A stretch of DNA of 64,000 bases from an uncultured Pseudoteredinibacter sp. (GTDB lineage: Bacteria > Pseudomonadota > Gammaproteobacteria > Pseudomonadales > Cellvibrionaceae): assembly GCF_947500695.1 (NCBI RefSeq), contig NZ_CANMSS010000008.1, positions 1 to 64,000 on the forward strand, given 5' to 3'. The notes under the pieces are model-generated. The model did no database searches, had not been told where the DNA came from, and saw only the letters and a program-made list of their open reading frames with translations. Positions within the stretch are counted from its first letter, which is position 1. Each line of letters begins with the position of its first letter. Positions 17,976-26,708 of the stretch are shown one piece after another. Both the position numbers and the translations under genes were made by a program.

Positions 17976-20840
17976 ATGGCTATCAAAGGACCGATTAAAT
18001 CAAAGCAGCAACATAGCCAAGAACAAACGCCAAGTGCTGATACAGAGTTGTTCTCTTCCGTTAACAAAATCGAAGAATTACTCGCCCAAGGTAATACCCT
18101 TGAGGATATTCTAAATCTCGACCCCTCTGCGGCGGGCGCTCAAGGTGGCGCAGCCTCCAGCCTCGCTAATGCTGTGCGCTTCACATTGAACGGTGATGCA
18201 GTATTGCCGCTTGCCGGATTCCAAACACAGGCCGGCGATGCGGCGAGCTTTAATAGTTTGGCAGAATCCCCTAATAGCGATACCGAAGTTCTAGCGGAGT
18301 TAAGTGTTGCAATACAAGACGGTTCTGACGGGCTACTAAACCAGCAAGAGGTCCATTCGGTGCTGATCAGTGGCGCAGCGACAGGCTATGAAGCAGTGCC
18401 AGGGAGTATCATTCAAATTACGGTTAGCAACCAAGATGGACAAACGGTCAGCAGCAGCGCTTTGCTCGATGATACGGCTAACTATCAAGCCCTATTCAAT
18501 CTTAGTGATTTCAGTGATGGCGATATACTGACGGCAACCGCAACCTTAAGCGACATTGCAGGCAATCAATTAAGCAGCCAAGATGACAGCCTTGTCGATT
18601 TGGCCGTCGCTGGTACGCTCAGCGTAAATATTCAAGACGGCGGCGATAATATTATCAATGTCGAAGAACAAAACCCTTTGACCATTAGCGGGCAGTTTCA
18701 AGGCTCTGAACTTGTTGCAGGGCAACAGGTGACTCTGCGCATCAGTGATAGCAATGACCAGCTCATCAATACTAGCGCTACACTTGATGAAAATGGCAAT
18801 TACAGCATAGAGCTTAATGTCAGTAACTTTGTCGGCGAAGTTAAAGTTCTCGCTACAGTGCTTGATATCGCCGGCAACTCCTTGGAAGCGCGCGATAGCA
18901 GTATTATTGATAATGCCGTAGACGGAAGCTTAAGCGTTAATATAGATGATGGCGGTGATGAGTTACTAAGTGCAGCAGAACTTGGCAGTGTTCGCTTACA
19001 CGGAACTGTAGACAGCAGCGAGCTGCAAGCAGGCGATACCGTTGTGCTTGTCATTGTCGACGAAAGCTCAAACAAACGGGAGATCAGTGCAACCATCGAT
19101 GGCACTGGTCGCTATGAAGCGTTTGTTAATCTTGACGGTTTTCAAAGTGGCGACAAAGTTACGGCTACCGCCCAGGTAATCGATAAAGCCGGAAACAAAT
19201 TAACAGCCGACGACGACAGTCGAATTGACTCACTCAATCAAGGTCGTATCTCTGTTAGCATTCTCGACGGTGGTGACGAGCTTATTAATGTTAGCGATGC
19301 TGCTAATACCAATATTTCTGGCCAGGTCGCGCGAGAAGCCGGTGCCAATAACTTTGTTGAACTGACGATTCAGGATCAAAGTGGCAATCAAATTCAAACC
19401 CAGGCAAACCTAGACAGCTCAGGACAGTTTACGATTAACGTAGATCTGAGCAGCTTCAATCAAGGTGATACCGTCACCGTCCTTGCTAGCAACCTCGATG
19501 CGGCCGGCAACGCCATTAGCAGCAGCGACACATCGCTACTCGAGCAAATTATTGCCACCCCTATTTTGCAGGCCAATGACGACAACGCTGAATTTCATGG
19601 GCAACTGATTAGTGGCAATGTACTAACAGGTACAGGCGCCGACACTTTCAGCGGCCCAGTTAGAGTCAGTCAAATATTGTATCGCGGCAGTCTTATCAGT
19701 TTAGATACTCCAGTAGTTAATCAAAGCGGCTTAACTAATAGTGGCCAAAACTATAATTATTCTGTAAGCGCCAATGGCGTTTTAACTTTACACAATCAAG
19801 ATGACCTAAGTGTTTTGATCTTTAGTCGTGATGGCAGCTATCAGTTTCAGCCAGCCACACAGAATATTGATAACGATGAGCAAATTGGCTACACCATCAG
19901 CGACAGCTTTTCCCAAAACAGCGATGCAACACTCACCTTAGTCGTACCTACAAGTGGCGCCAATATTATCCAAGGTACCAACCTAAACAGTGGCGACAAT
20001 CTTTTTGGATTGGACGGCAATGATCAGATCACCGGCTTAGATGGAGACGATACCATAGACGGCGGTGGCGGCTGGGATGCACTATATGGTGGAGAAGGCA
20101 ATGACACCATTTTGGGCCAAACTGGATTCGACGAGCTACACGGCGGCCAAGGTGACGATGTATTAAATTCCGGTAACGGCAAAGATAAAAACTATGGCGG
20201 TGAAGGCCATGACACCATTGATGGTGGCGGCTGGGATGATTTAATTGATGGCGGAGAAGGCAACGATACACTGATCGGCAATACCGGGATGGATATTATT
20301 TTAGGCGGCGATGGCAATGATAATATCGATGGCGGCAATTGGGATGACAGCATTTCCGGTGGTGATGGCGATGACCTAATTCGCGGCGGTCGTGGGCTGG
20401 ATGTTATGGATGGCGGCGCCGGTAACGATACCTTTGTATTTTCTCAAGCTGATAATTCAAGCAGTAGTGTTACAAACCAAGACACTATCTATAATTTTAA
20501 TACCGCTGAAGATGTTATCAATTTATCCGATCTTTTAGTCAATTACGATCCTGCTGCGGGCGACGATATCACCGATTTCTTGGATATCCAATTTATCAGC
20601 ACCGATCAAATGCTACCAAACACGGATCACCTGAATTCCATTGAAGGCAATGTCCGCCCCACGCTTAACAATGGCATCACCGATACGGTTATCCGCATCG
20701 ATGTAGATGGCAATGGCTCATTTAATGGCAACACTCAAGAAATAGTGCTCGCCGATATAGATCTAAGTAGCTTGGCAAATGGCGAGGCGGCCATTCTTCA
20801 AGCTCTTATCAATAACGGCATCATCAGCTTTGATCCTTAG
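17976..20840 (+). CDS. LapA-like RTX adhesin with retention module and Ig-like repeats
   Basis: 954 residues, acidic and cysteine-poor. Order: N-terminal segment resembling the retention module of LapA-type adhesins (1-100), with a dialanine LapG-type cleavage motif DPSAAG (residues 49-54); four Ig-like repeats of about 105 residues starting near 109, 215, 319 and 425, each opening LSV-I-DGGD; a linker domain (530-660); about 15 RTX calcium-binding nonapeptides (672-818; GGxGxD units such as GGEGNDTIL); and a C-terminal type I secretion domain (818-954) of the VCA0849 kind. Such proteins are secreted by LapBCE-like pumps and held at the outer membrane until LapG cuts them. No pump, lapD or lapG gene is in the window. 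GGAGAG lies 9 nt before the ATG. Confidence 0.85.
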   Translation: MAIKGPIKSKQQHSQEQTPSADTELFSSVNKIEELLAQGNTLEDILNLDPSAAGAQGGAASSLANAVRFTLNGDAVLPLAGFQTQAGDAASFNSLAESPNSDTEVLAELSVAIQDGSDGLLNQQEVHSVLISGAATGYEAVPGSIIQITVSNQDGQTVSSSALLDDTANYQALFNLSDFSDGDILTATATLSDIAGNQLSSQDDSLVDLAVAGTLSVNIQDGGDNIINVEEQNPLTISGQFQGSELVAGQQVTLRISDSNDQLINTSATLDENGNYSIELNVSNFVGEVKVLATVLDIAGNSLEARDSSIIDNAVDGSLSVNIDDGGDELLSAAELGSVRLHGTVDSSELQAGDTVVLVIVDESSNKREISATIDGTGRYEAFVNLDGFQSGDKVTATAQVIDKAGNKLTADDDSRIDSLNQGRISVSILDGGDELINVSDAANTNISGQVAREAGANNFVELTIQDQSGNQIQTQANLDSSGQFTINVDLSSFNQGDTVTVLASNLDAAGNAISSSDTSLLEQIIATPILQANDDNAEFHGQLISGNVLTGTGADTFSGPVRVSQILYRGSLISLDTPVVNQSGLTNSGQNYNYSVSANGVLTLHNQDDLSVLIFSRDGSYQFQPATQNIDNDEQIGYTISDSFSQNSDATLTLVVPTSGANIIQGTNLNSGDNLFGLDGNDQITGLDGDDTIDGGGGWDALYGGEGNDTILGQTGFDELHGGQGDDVLNSGNGKDKNYGGEGHDTIDGGGWDDLIDGGEGNDTLIGNTGMDIILGGDGNDNIDGGNWDDSISGGDGDDLIRGGRGLDVMDGGAGNDTFVFSQADNSSSSVTNQDTIYNFNTAEDVINLSDLLVNYDPAAGDDITDFLDIQFISTDQMLPNTDHLNSIEGNVRPTLNNGITDTVIRIDVDGNGSFNGNTQEIVLADIDLSSLANGEAAILQALINNGIISFDP

Positions 20841-20895
20841 CTATCTCTTGATGCCTCCTCAAGGACTAGAATTGCGTGATAGGCCGTCAAGAAAA

Positions 20896-21474
20896 CTAAA
20901 AACCAAGGCCGCTTAGGGTAGTGTCTGCAATTCCCCAAAGCTCCTCTTCACTATGTACTTGCATAGAAAGCGTGTTGATGCCCGTAGCTAAAGATTGTAA
21001 ACACAAGGCCAGCGCCCTACTGTTCTGGGCTGGGCTAATCAAACCTTCTACCTTGCCGCGTTCAATAGTTGCCTCAAGGGTGTTTATGCTATTGTCTATT
21101 TTTGCCTGTAGCGATTTAGCTGTCTTGGCGGGCATTGCATAGCTTTCATTAAGATTATTCATGATCAAACAGCCTCGATGCTCTTTATCTTTAGCGCGCA
21201 ACTTGCACAGCACTTTAAAGCAACGACGTATAGCCTGAATAGCCGTCAACTTAGGGTTTTCAAGTTCCAACATTGGGTTGTATCTTAGGTACAGTCCCAT
21301 CGCCTCTTCAAATAAAGCATCCAATGAGCCAAAGCTGTGATAAAAGCTTGAGCGAGTTATTCCTAATTGCTCACAAAGAGACTTAACCGATACTGCTGAG
21401 TAACCTTTTTGCCAAAACTCATTCATAGCTAAGTCTAAAGCTACTTCACGATCAAATTGTCTAGCTCTCGTCAT
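20896..21474 (-). CDS. TetR/AcrR family transcriptional regulator
   Basis: 192 residues. The N-terminal TetR HTH is clear: FDREVALDLAMNEFWQKGY, then VKSLCEQLGITRSSFYHSFG (about 28-47). The C-terminal domain is of the type found in regulators with GCLIMNNL. It is divergent from the AhpD-like gene and faces it across a perfect 19+19 bp inverted repeat, so it probably represses that gene and itself. The ligand is unknown. Convergent with the adhesin gene. Confidence 0.88.
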   Translation of the reverse strand: MTRARQFDREVALDLAMNEFWQKGYSAVSVKSLCEQLGITRSSFYHSFGSLDALFEEAMGLYLRYNPMLELENPKLTAIQAIRRCFKVLCKLRAKDKEHRGCLIMNNLNESYAMPAKTAKSLQAKIDNSINTLEATIERGKVEGLISPAQNSRALALCLQSLATGINTLSMQVHSEEELWGIADTTLSGLGF

Positions 21475-21603
21475 AGGTATTACCGGTTAATCATTACTTC
21501 AATGAGTGTGCTTTATATTTATTTGTTGCTTCTAAGATGCAGTAGCCAGGTCATTATAGAAAAGCCTTGTCAGCATTGCCCCTATTTTTAGCTGTAGAAC
21601 TCT

Positions 21604-21645
21604 GTTTTAATCTTATTGTACACACATGTACAATAAGATTAAAAC
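21604..21645. promoter_or_regulatory. Perfect 19-bp inverted repeat, probable TetR operator
   Basis: GTTTTAATCTTATTGTACA (21604-21622) and its exact reverse complement (21627-21645) flank a 4-nt spacer CACA. The core TGTACA occurs in each arm. It lies between the divergent TetR and AhpD-like genes, 29 nt upstream of ATG 21675. The length is larger than a usual TetR operator; it may bind two dimers or also form an RNA hairpin. Confidence 0.7.
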
Positions 21646-21674
21646 AATGCAGAACGCCCAAAGAGAGCATAAAC

Positions 21675-22232
21675 ATGGCAGAGTTCACTTTTCATACAAC
21701 GGAAACCGACAATCCAAAACGCAAAGCCCTACTGGAAAAAGCACAAGCCGGCTATGGCATGATCCCCAATATGATAGCTGGCCTATCAGAATCACCAGCA
21801 GCGGCCGATGCTTATATGGCCCTTTCAAAAGCGGTAGTAAAGGGCAGCCTCACAAAAGAGCAACAACATGTTATGTGGTTTACCGCTAACGCGGAACACG
21901 GCTGTGAATACTGCATGACCGGCCATACTGGCTTAGCTATGATGGATAAAATTGATCAAGGAGTGATAGATTCCGCCAGAAATGTAAGCAGCTATGAAGA
22001 TCCCAAGCTAGAAGCCTTACGCCAGTTTACACTGATAATGATCCGCCAACGCGGCTGGACAGACGACGCTCAAGTACAGGCTTTTTTAGATGCAGGTTAC
22101 AGTAAGGAAAATATTATGGATGTGATTATTGGAATCGCCCATAAGACAATATCCAACTATGCCAACCACTTAATGCAAACGCCGCTCGATAAGGGCTCTG
22201 AGCCACTGGCATGGAAAAAGCCTACGGCGTAG
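21675..22232 (+). CDS. Carboxymuconolactone decarboxylase/AhpD-like family protein
   Basis: 185 residues from ATG 21675 (AAAGAGAG upstream); an in-frame TTG at 21567 would place coding sequence across the operator and is rejected. The AhpD core is EHGCEYCMTGHTG with C77, C80 and H84, a redox-active CxxC plus histidine. Members are peroxidase-like or alkylhydroperoxidase-associated enzymes; many are simply stress-linked thiol proteins. Divergent from and probably controlled by the TetR gene, which suggests a response to an electrophile or xenobiotic. Confidence 0.85.
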   Translation: MAEFTFHTTETDNPKRKALLEKAQAGYGMIPNMIAGLSESPAAADAYMALSKAVVKGSLTKEQQHVMWFTANAEHGCEYCMTGHTGLAMMDKIDQGVIDSARNVSSYEDPKLEALRQFTLIMIRQRGWTDDAQVQAFLDAGYSKENIMDVIIGIAHKTISNYANHLMQTPLDKGSEPLAWKKPTA

Positions 22233-22301
22233 TTGTACCCAGGCAAGGCACTCACTGCCTTGCCGTCTGGTACCCTTCCCAATATTTCTAGCGACTAACT
22301 T

Positions 22302-22353
22302 ACTTACGAGCAAAAAAAGTTACTTACGAGCAAATAAGTTTCTTGCGAGCAAA
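22302..22353. repeat. Three near-identical 13-bp direct repeats across a gene end
   Basis: ACTTACGAGCAAA at 22302-22314 and 22322-22334, and TCTTGCGAGCAAA at 22341-22353, with periods of 20 and 19 bp. The third copy encodes the basic tail FARK of the DUF1566 protein. The second supplies its stop codon (22324-22326); the first lies outside the gene. Confidence 0.85.
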
Positions 22354-23118
22354 ATAGATAAGAAACAACATCATCGAAAAATAGAATCCCACTGGGGCAA
22401 TCGGTACTGCCTCAGTTGGGACACTGACCATACCGCTGCGCACAAGCCATACGAAGCTACGATTAGTGAGCTTACTGCCATTTTGCTGCTCCCCTCTAGC
22501 CACACTAAAGCTCACAGCATTAGCGGGAATTCCCGCCATCGTAGATCCTGTCCAGTAAAATGGGGACCAAACATTTTGAAAGCCCGCAAGATTCTGTAAA
22601 CATTGATCCGGGGCCATAGTCACTGGCCCACCTACTCCACAGCCTGTACCGGCAGCGCCCCCAGTAGCTCCCGTACCCGCATGGTTCGGGTTTGCCAAGC
22701 TGACATTAAATAGATGCCCTAATTCACTGCCTGTACAATTAAAGCCATAAGCTGGAGCAGTTTCGCAACTGGCATCGGGCTGCATAGCAACAGGCTGACG
22801 CCAATCTGAGAAACCTAAGTAGTTCACACTGTTCAGCCTAGCCACCCAAGCTTCGGCATCAGCCCAAGTCATTGCGCCATTGGCCAAACAGATATCAGCA
22901 GGAGTATCGTCTACCGTACTACTCCAGCCAGTAAACACCGGATCACCGGCATCACATAGAGTTTTGGCCAAGTTGCCATCGCGTATCCAAGTCAAAGACA
23001 AACTCGTGTCTACGACAAAATCACTCCCAGAATTGATCAATGCTGCTTTCGTAGCGTTGCTGTACATCGCCAATAAGACTGTGAATCCAATTAGCCAACT
23101 CTGATGTCTTAATCGCAT
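22324..23118 (-). CDS. Exported DUF1566 (Lcl-type) surface protein with C-terminal sorting-like tail
   Basis: 264 residues from ATG 23118 (MRLRHQSWLIG); an upstream start at 23157 would overlap a hairpin. Signal peptide about 1-26 (ends NATKAA). The DUF1566 pattern is clear: D-TSLSLTWIRD near the start, ANGAMTWADAEAWVARLN, GFSDWRQPV, and the terminal FVWLVRSG. Several cysteines are probably paired. The tail VPTEAVPIAPVGF followed by a hydrophobic segment and FARKK resembles PEP-CTERM/exosortase-type sorting signals (short VP motif, TM helix, basic end), but the motif is not canonical. No exosortase is visible here. The gene end carries direct repeats. Confidence 0.75.
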   Translation of the reverse strand: MRLRHQSWLIGFTVLLAMYSNATKAALINSGSDFVVDTSLSLTWIRDGNLAKTLCDAGDPVFTGWSSTVDDTPADICLANGAMTWADAEAWVARLNSVNYLGFSDWRQPVAMQPDASCETAPAYGFNCTGSELGHLFNVSLANPNHAGTGATGGAAGTGCGVGGPVTMAPDQCLQNLAGFQNVWSPFYWTGSTMAGIPANAVSFSVARGEQQNGSKLTNRSFVWLVRSGMVSVPTEAVPIAPVGFYFSMMLFLIYFARKKLICS

Positions 23119-23151
23119 TATTACCGCCCTTTTACGTATAAACACTTCAGG

Positions 23152-23176
23152 CGCCACTCTATCGTTTAGAGCGGCG
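23152..23176. repeat. Imperfect hairpin upstream of the DUF1566 gene
   Basis: CGCCACTCTA and TAGAGCGGCG pair around TCGTT with one mismatch. It lies about 35 nt upstream of ATG 23118 in the probable leader of the minus-strand gene. Role unknown. Confidence 0.5.
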
Positions 23177-23333
23177 TTAGGCGGCTTCGATATGATACGA
23201 AATTCGGCCTTTTGATTGTTTATTTAAGCCACATTGAACATCGAACGATCAATACCCACATTCGCCATAGATTGAGGCTATACCTTGCTTGGTATGTTAA
23301 ACTCTAGCGCCCGCTAATTAGCCGCTCGATACC

Positions 23334-24056
23334 ATGTCATTGTTATTTGAAGAGATTGATCATCAAACGTCGCCACTAGGTGATATCAGCCTGCGCCGTC
23401 GCAAGATTCCTGCGCTTGGTGACCGGGACATCTATGAAGTGAAACTCAATGATGAATTTCTGATGTCCAGCATGTTTGTTGATGCCGAGGAGGCTCTTGC
23501 GGATTTGGGCTTAGCGGCAAGCGATAAGCAACAGCTTTCAGTGGTGGTTGGCGGGCTTGGTTTGGGCTACACCGCCGCCGCGGCTTTGCGCGATTCGCGG
23601 GTGAGTGAGCTGCTGGTGGTTGATGCGATAGAAACCGTTATTGAATGGCACCAGCAAGAACTTGTCCCGCTTGGCAAAGAACTGAATGCCGACCCGCGTA
23701 ATCGCTATATTCTAGGCAGTTTTTTCGAGCTCGCCAGCGATCCCGCGCTGAACTTTGACCCAAATGACCATAGTAAAAAGTTCGATGCGATATTGCTTGA
23801 TATCGATCATTCGCCTACTGAATACCTAAACTCCGAAAATGCCGGTTTTTACAGTACAGAAAACTTAGCCAATATGGCGAAGAAACTGCAAGCTGAAGGC
23901 GTATTCGCTATGTGGTCGCAAAACCTTCCCGAAGCCAATTTCGAGGCTCTGCTGAGAACGGTGTTCCCAGAGGTCAATTCTCATATTGTCTCTTTTTATA
24001 ACCCCTTCATGAATCAAGAGTCCACCAACTCTGTTTACGTTTGTAAGCTGGCCTAA
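23334..24056 (+). CDS. Spermidine synthase-like methyltransferase-fold protein
   Basis: 240 residues. A Rossmann nucleotide motif (VVVGGLGLGYTAAA), an acidic strand end (LLVVDAIETVIEWHQ) and FDAILLDIDHSPTEYL match the spermidine synthase/polyamine aminopropyltransferase-like superfamily. The canonical catalytic GGGDG and D-x-x-D segments are altered, so true aminopropyl transfer is uncertain; it could be another SAM-dependent enzyme. It is followed after 32 nt by the yacL-like gene, probably in one transcript. Confidence 0.7.
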   Translation: MSLLFEEIDHQTSPLGDISLRRRKIPALGDRDIYEVKLNDEFLMSSMFVDAEEALADLGLAASDKQQLSVVVGGLGLGYTAAAALRDSRVSELLVVDAIETVIEWHQQELVPLGKELNADPRNRYILGSFFELASDPALNFDPNDHSKKFDAILLDIDHSPTEYLNSENAGFYSTENLANMAKKLQAEGVFAMWSQNLPEANFEALLRTVFPEVNSHIVSFYNPFMNQESTNSVYVCKLA

Positions 24057-24088
24057 ATAGCAGCCAGCTGATTTAGCACGAGGTACCC

Positions 24089-24460
24089 ATGGAATATTCC
24101 ATTAGTCAAAATGAACAACAGCAAATAGCCATAGATTTTTCCATGGGACATGAAGCTTTAGGGCGCTGGTTTAATGATGAGCTTGGTCACCACATTGAGA
24201 ACATCAATAAACTGCTAGAAACGGTTTTAAAAATTGAAGCAAAAGAAAGCCTGCAACATCAGCAGCAAGGCCGAGAATTTCGCCTTCTCATCAGTGATGA
24301 TGAAGTGGAAATCTTAGCCAATAGTTTAGACATGGAAACTGAACTACCTGAAAACACCGAACTCTATGAGAGCGAGCTTCGCTCAGCCTGCGGCTTGGCA
24401 GATTTTAAAGATGTTTTGCTGGAATGGCGGCATTTTATTAATACGCATGGTAATAACTAG
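24089..24460 (+). CDS. UPF0231 family protein YacL-like
   Basis: 123 residues that align well with E. coli YacL (about 120 aa): the N-terminal MEYSISQNEQQQIAIDFSMG, then HEALGRWFNDEL, EFRLLISDDEVEILANSL and the C-terminal CGLADFKDVLLEWR. The family is acidic, cytoplasmic and without known function. GAGG lies 6 nt before ATG 24089. Its partner upstream is the spermidine synthase-like gene. Confidence 0.82.
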   Translation: MEYSISQNEQQQIAIDFSMGHEALGRWFNDELGHHIENINKLLETVLKIEAKESLQHQQQGREFRLLISDDEVEILANSLDMETELPENTELYESELRSACGLADFKDVLLEWRHFINTHGNN

Positions 24461-24554
24461 ATTTGGTGCACCTTTATCTCACGTAAAGCTAGATTCATTC
24501 AAAAGCCAAACAGTAGCCACTTGAGCAGACTGTTCGGCTCCTTAGAATTTTTGA

Positions 24555-26066
24555 TTATTGCTTTTTATCTGAATCTTGAGATGAACTAATTTTCTTCATT
24601 AAGCGCTTGGCGTACTTATGATTACCTGAGCCTTCATGGGTCCAATTTGCCACAGACTCTGCTTTGGCGTACGCCTCGGAGTTCTTTCCTGCCCATGCCA
24701 ATGCTCTCGCAAAATTAAGCCTAATTTGCAAGTTAGCAGGAAGAAAGTACTCCGCCTCAGCCAACATATCTATTGCCTTCGCTGAATCTCTACCTTCGAT
24801 GAGATACAACTTCCCATAATAAAAATATACTGCTGGGGATTCCTTATCTTGCTTCCAAGCCTTCAATAAATAGGCTCTAGCAAGCGAGATCATATCTGGA
24901 TCACGACTCCTAGTTGCTTGAAGGTAATCAACAATATTTCCGGCTTGCTGAATCAAATCTTCAAAATCACTCAGTTCTTCGGAAAAGTCATCCACTAAGT
25001 ATTCACTTAATTTTTCGCTATCCTTCCTATTTCTTCCGATCGATAGCTCCTTCTCTAAAAGATTAACCTTTACCAACTGATCAGGATTTTTCCCGGCTTC
25101 TTCTAACCACTTTCGAGCCAATTCTTTTTTCGACGCCACCGCAAACTCAGATAAAACTAATGCTGCTTCAGTTTTTGGCATAGAATGAATATTGACACTA
25201 ATCCCGTTTAGCAAAATTGCTTTATCGTACTGGGTCGCTTTGGCTCTTCCTCTACGGAAATAGCTCTTTAGCCTTGCATTTAGGCGGCTAACCTTTATAG
25301 AAAAGGCATTCTCAAACGCTTCAACATTGTCGACACCCTGATTTTTCAATTGAAAGTACTTGCTTAGACTTTCAGAAAGCCGCCCTTTAAAATCAGGGTG
25401 ATTATTTAAAAAGTGCACTAACAACCAAGCGTTCGCATAGAATTGAGAATACTTTTCATCTGACCACTGATCCATTTTTATTGGGTTGATTACACTTCGT
25501 ACATTTAACCAATCGCCATATTGTAGGCTCGACAGCCTGTGCTCAGCAATTTGCCCCACCTGGAAATGCTTGTCAGTTGTTTTTACGGAAGCCAAGTATT
25601 CAGCAAAGCCCTCATCATACCAACGAGGATAACGTTGCTGAGAGTGGTTCCTCAATAGAAAATGTACATACTCATGATAGATAACGGTACTACCATCAAA
25701 TCTTGGACTGTGGGAAACGAAAATTGTATTTTTATCAACTCCAGGCCGTATGTACCCTGCGATATTCCGAGAGATGTCTAATTCCGAAAGGTGCGACTTC
25801 TTTACCAAATATATTTTGGTGGGGACTCTGGGCTTTGCCTGATGAATATTAGTAAGCGCCAAAGCAGCGCGCCTAAATGCTTCAAGGTTAAATACTATTT
25901 CCCTCGACTTCTTTTCATCCAGAGCGCTATACACCGTAAAGTGGTTACTTTCAATACGGAGCCAATCTTCTTCTAGCAACTCAGCATTAACTGCCGTTGC
26001 AGAGATCAATGAAAGTCCCCAAAAAAATAAGGTAAAAAGCTCTACTTTAGATTTATTAGATAGCAT
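24555..26066 (-). CDS. Exported gluzincin-like putative metallopeptidase with TPR-like C-terminus
   Basis: 503 residues. Signal peptide about 1-28 (ends ATAVNA). The peptidase region carries IYHEYVHFLLRNH (H131, E132, H135) and, 16-20 residues on, WYDEGFAEYLAS, a pattern of the peptidase MA clan/DUF1570-like proteins: HExxH plus a downstream glutamate. The C-terminal half (about 300-500) is helical with TPR-like pairs (LAEAEYFLPANLQIRLNFAR). It may cleave cell-wall or exported proteins; no substrate can be named. GGGAG precedes ATG 26066. The base composition is more AT-rich than its neighbours. Confidence 0.75.
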   Translation of the reverse strand: MLSNKSKVELFTLFFWGLSLISATAVNAELLEEDWLRIESNHFTVYSALDEKKSREIVFNLEAFRRAALALTNIHQAKPRVPTKIYLVKKSHLSELDISRNIAGYIRPGVDKNTIFVSHSPRFDGSTVIYHEYVHFLLRNHSQQRYPRWYDEGFAEYLASVKTTDKHFQVGQIAEHRLSSLQYGDWLNVRSVINPIKMDQWSDEKYSQFYANAWLLVHFLNNHPDFKGRLSESLSKYFQLKNQGVDNVEAFENAFSIKVSRLNARLKSYFRRGRAKATQYDKAILLNGISVNIHSMPKTEAALVLSEFAVASKKELARKWLEEAGKNPDQLVKVNLLEKELSIGRNRKDSEKLSEYLVDDFSEELSDFEDLIQQAGNIVDYLQATRSRDPDMISLARAYLLKAWKQDKESPAVYFYYGKLYLIEGRDSAKAIDMLAEAEYFLPANLQIRLNFARALAWAGKNSEAYAKAESVANWTHEGSGNHKYAKRLMKKISSSQDSDKKQ

Positions 26067-26119
26067 GTAACTACTCCCAGCTTCCTTGTTTTACTATATA
26101 TTCCAATTGTTAGGCAGAT

Positions 26120-26323
26120 TTACTCTCTGAACTCAATCAAATCACCAGGCTGGCAATCCAAAACTCGACAAATTTTCTCTAGTGTTTCAAGACGTATGGC
26201 CTTTGCCCTACCCGTCTTAAGCACGGATAGGTTTTGCGGCGTAATTCCAATTTTTTCAGCCAGCTCTTTTGAGCTAACTTTGCGCTTAGCCAACATCACA
26301 TCTAGATTTACCACTATAGGCAT
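26120..26323 (-). CDS. XRE/Cro-type small transcriptional regulator
   Basis: 67 residues that are almost entirely an HTH_3 domain: MLAKRKVSSKELAEKIGITP, NLSVLKTGRAKAIRLETLEK and CRVLDCQPGDLIEF. It resembles the YozG-type regulators paired with DUF2975-like membrane proteins. It starts 11 nt after the stop of the small membrane protein gene, with AGGA overlapping that stop, so the two form an operon. Confidence 0.85.
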   Translation of the reverse strand: MPIVVNLDVMLAKRKVSSKELAEKIGITPQNLSVLKTGRAKAIRLETLEKICRVLDCQPGDLIEFRE

Positions 26324-26334
26324 AGCTTTTGTTC

Positions 26335-26550
26335 CTATATGGTCAATTCATTTTCGGATCGTAATGCCGTGCCGTAGCGCAGCAGCGCATTGAATAAAGA
26401 CAATGCCAATAAGCTAATCAGCACAGTTAGCGTGTAACCATCGTATATGATAATAAGTAGCGGCAATAGCAAACCCAATAAATACATCAAGCGAACCATC
26501 CACTTAGACAAGCCCTGGATTCTGTCTCGAATATTTACACTCTCTTCCAT
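26335..26550 (-). CDS. Small two-TM membrane protein partnered with the XRE regulator
   Basis: 71 residues from ATG 26550 (GGAG and AAGG upstream; a start at 26589 is possible but has no ribosome site). Two hydrophobic segments: LMYLLGLLLPLLIIIY and LTVLISLLALSLFNALL. The pairing with a YozG-like HTH protein recalls DUF2975 loci, but this protein is much shorter. The function of such pairs is unknown. Confidence 0.65.
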   Translation of the reverse strand: MEESVNIRDRIQGLSKWMVRLMYLLGLLLPLLIIIYDGYTLTVLISLLALSLFNALLRYGTALRSENELTI

Positions 26551-26636
26551 GTCCTTAGCTCCAATACTGAATGAGCGGTTGCTGAACAAGTATCAAAAAC
26601 AAAATAACAGCAACAGAGTAGCTGCCAGGAAATATA

Positions 26637-26674
26637 TTATCGATTAACGATAACTTCAATACTTAAATCGATAA
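26637..26674 (-). promoter_or_regulatory. Candidate operator of the membrane protein/XRE operon
   Basis: TTATCG-ATTAA-CGATAA (26637-26653) is a perfect dyad, and a further half-site ATCGATAA follows at 26667-26674. It lies about 90-125 bp upstream of ATG 26550. An XRE protein encoded in the operon is the likely ligand by proximity. Confidence 0.4.
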
Positions 26675-26708
26675 TTCAAACCAAATTATAATATTCCTTT
26701 AAGGTATA

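Noticed and set aside
23150..23185. Hairpin followed by GGCGTTAGGC, resembling the end of an integron attC site
   Set aside because: The opposite arm does not contain the matching RYYYAAC box and no integrase or cassette array is present.
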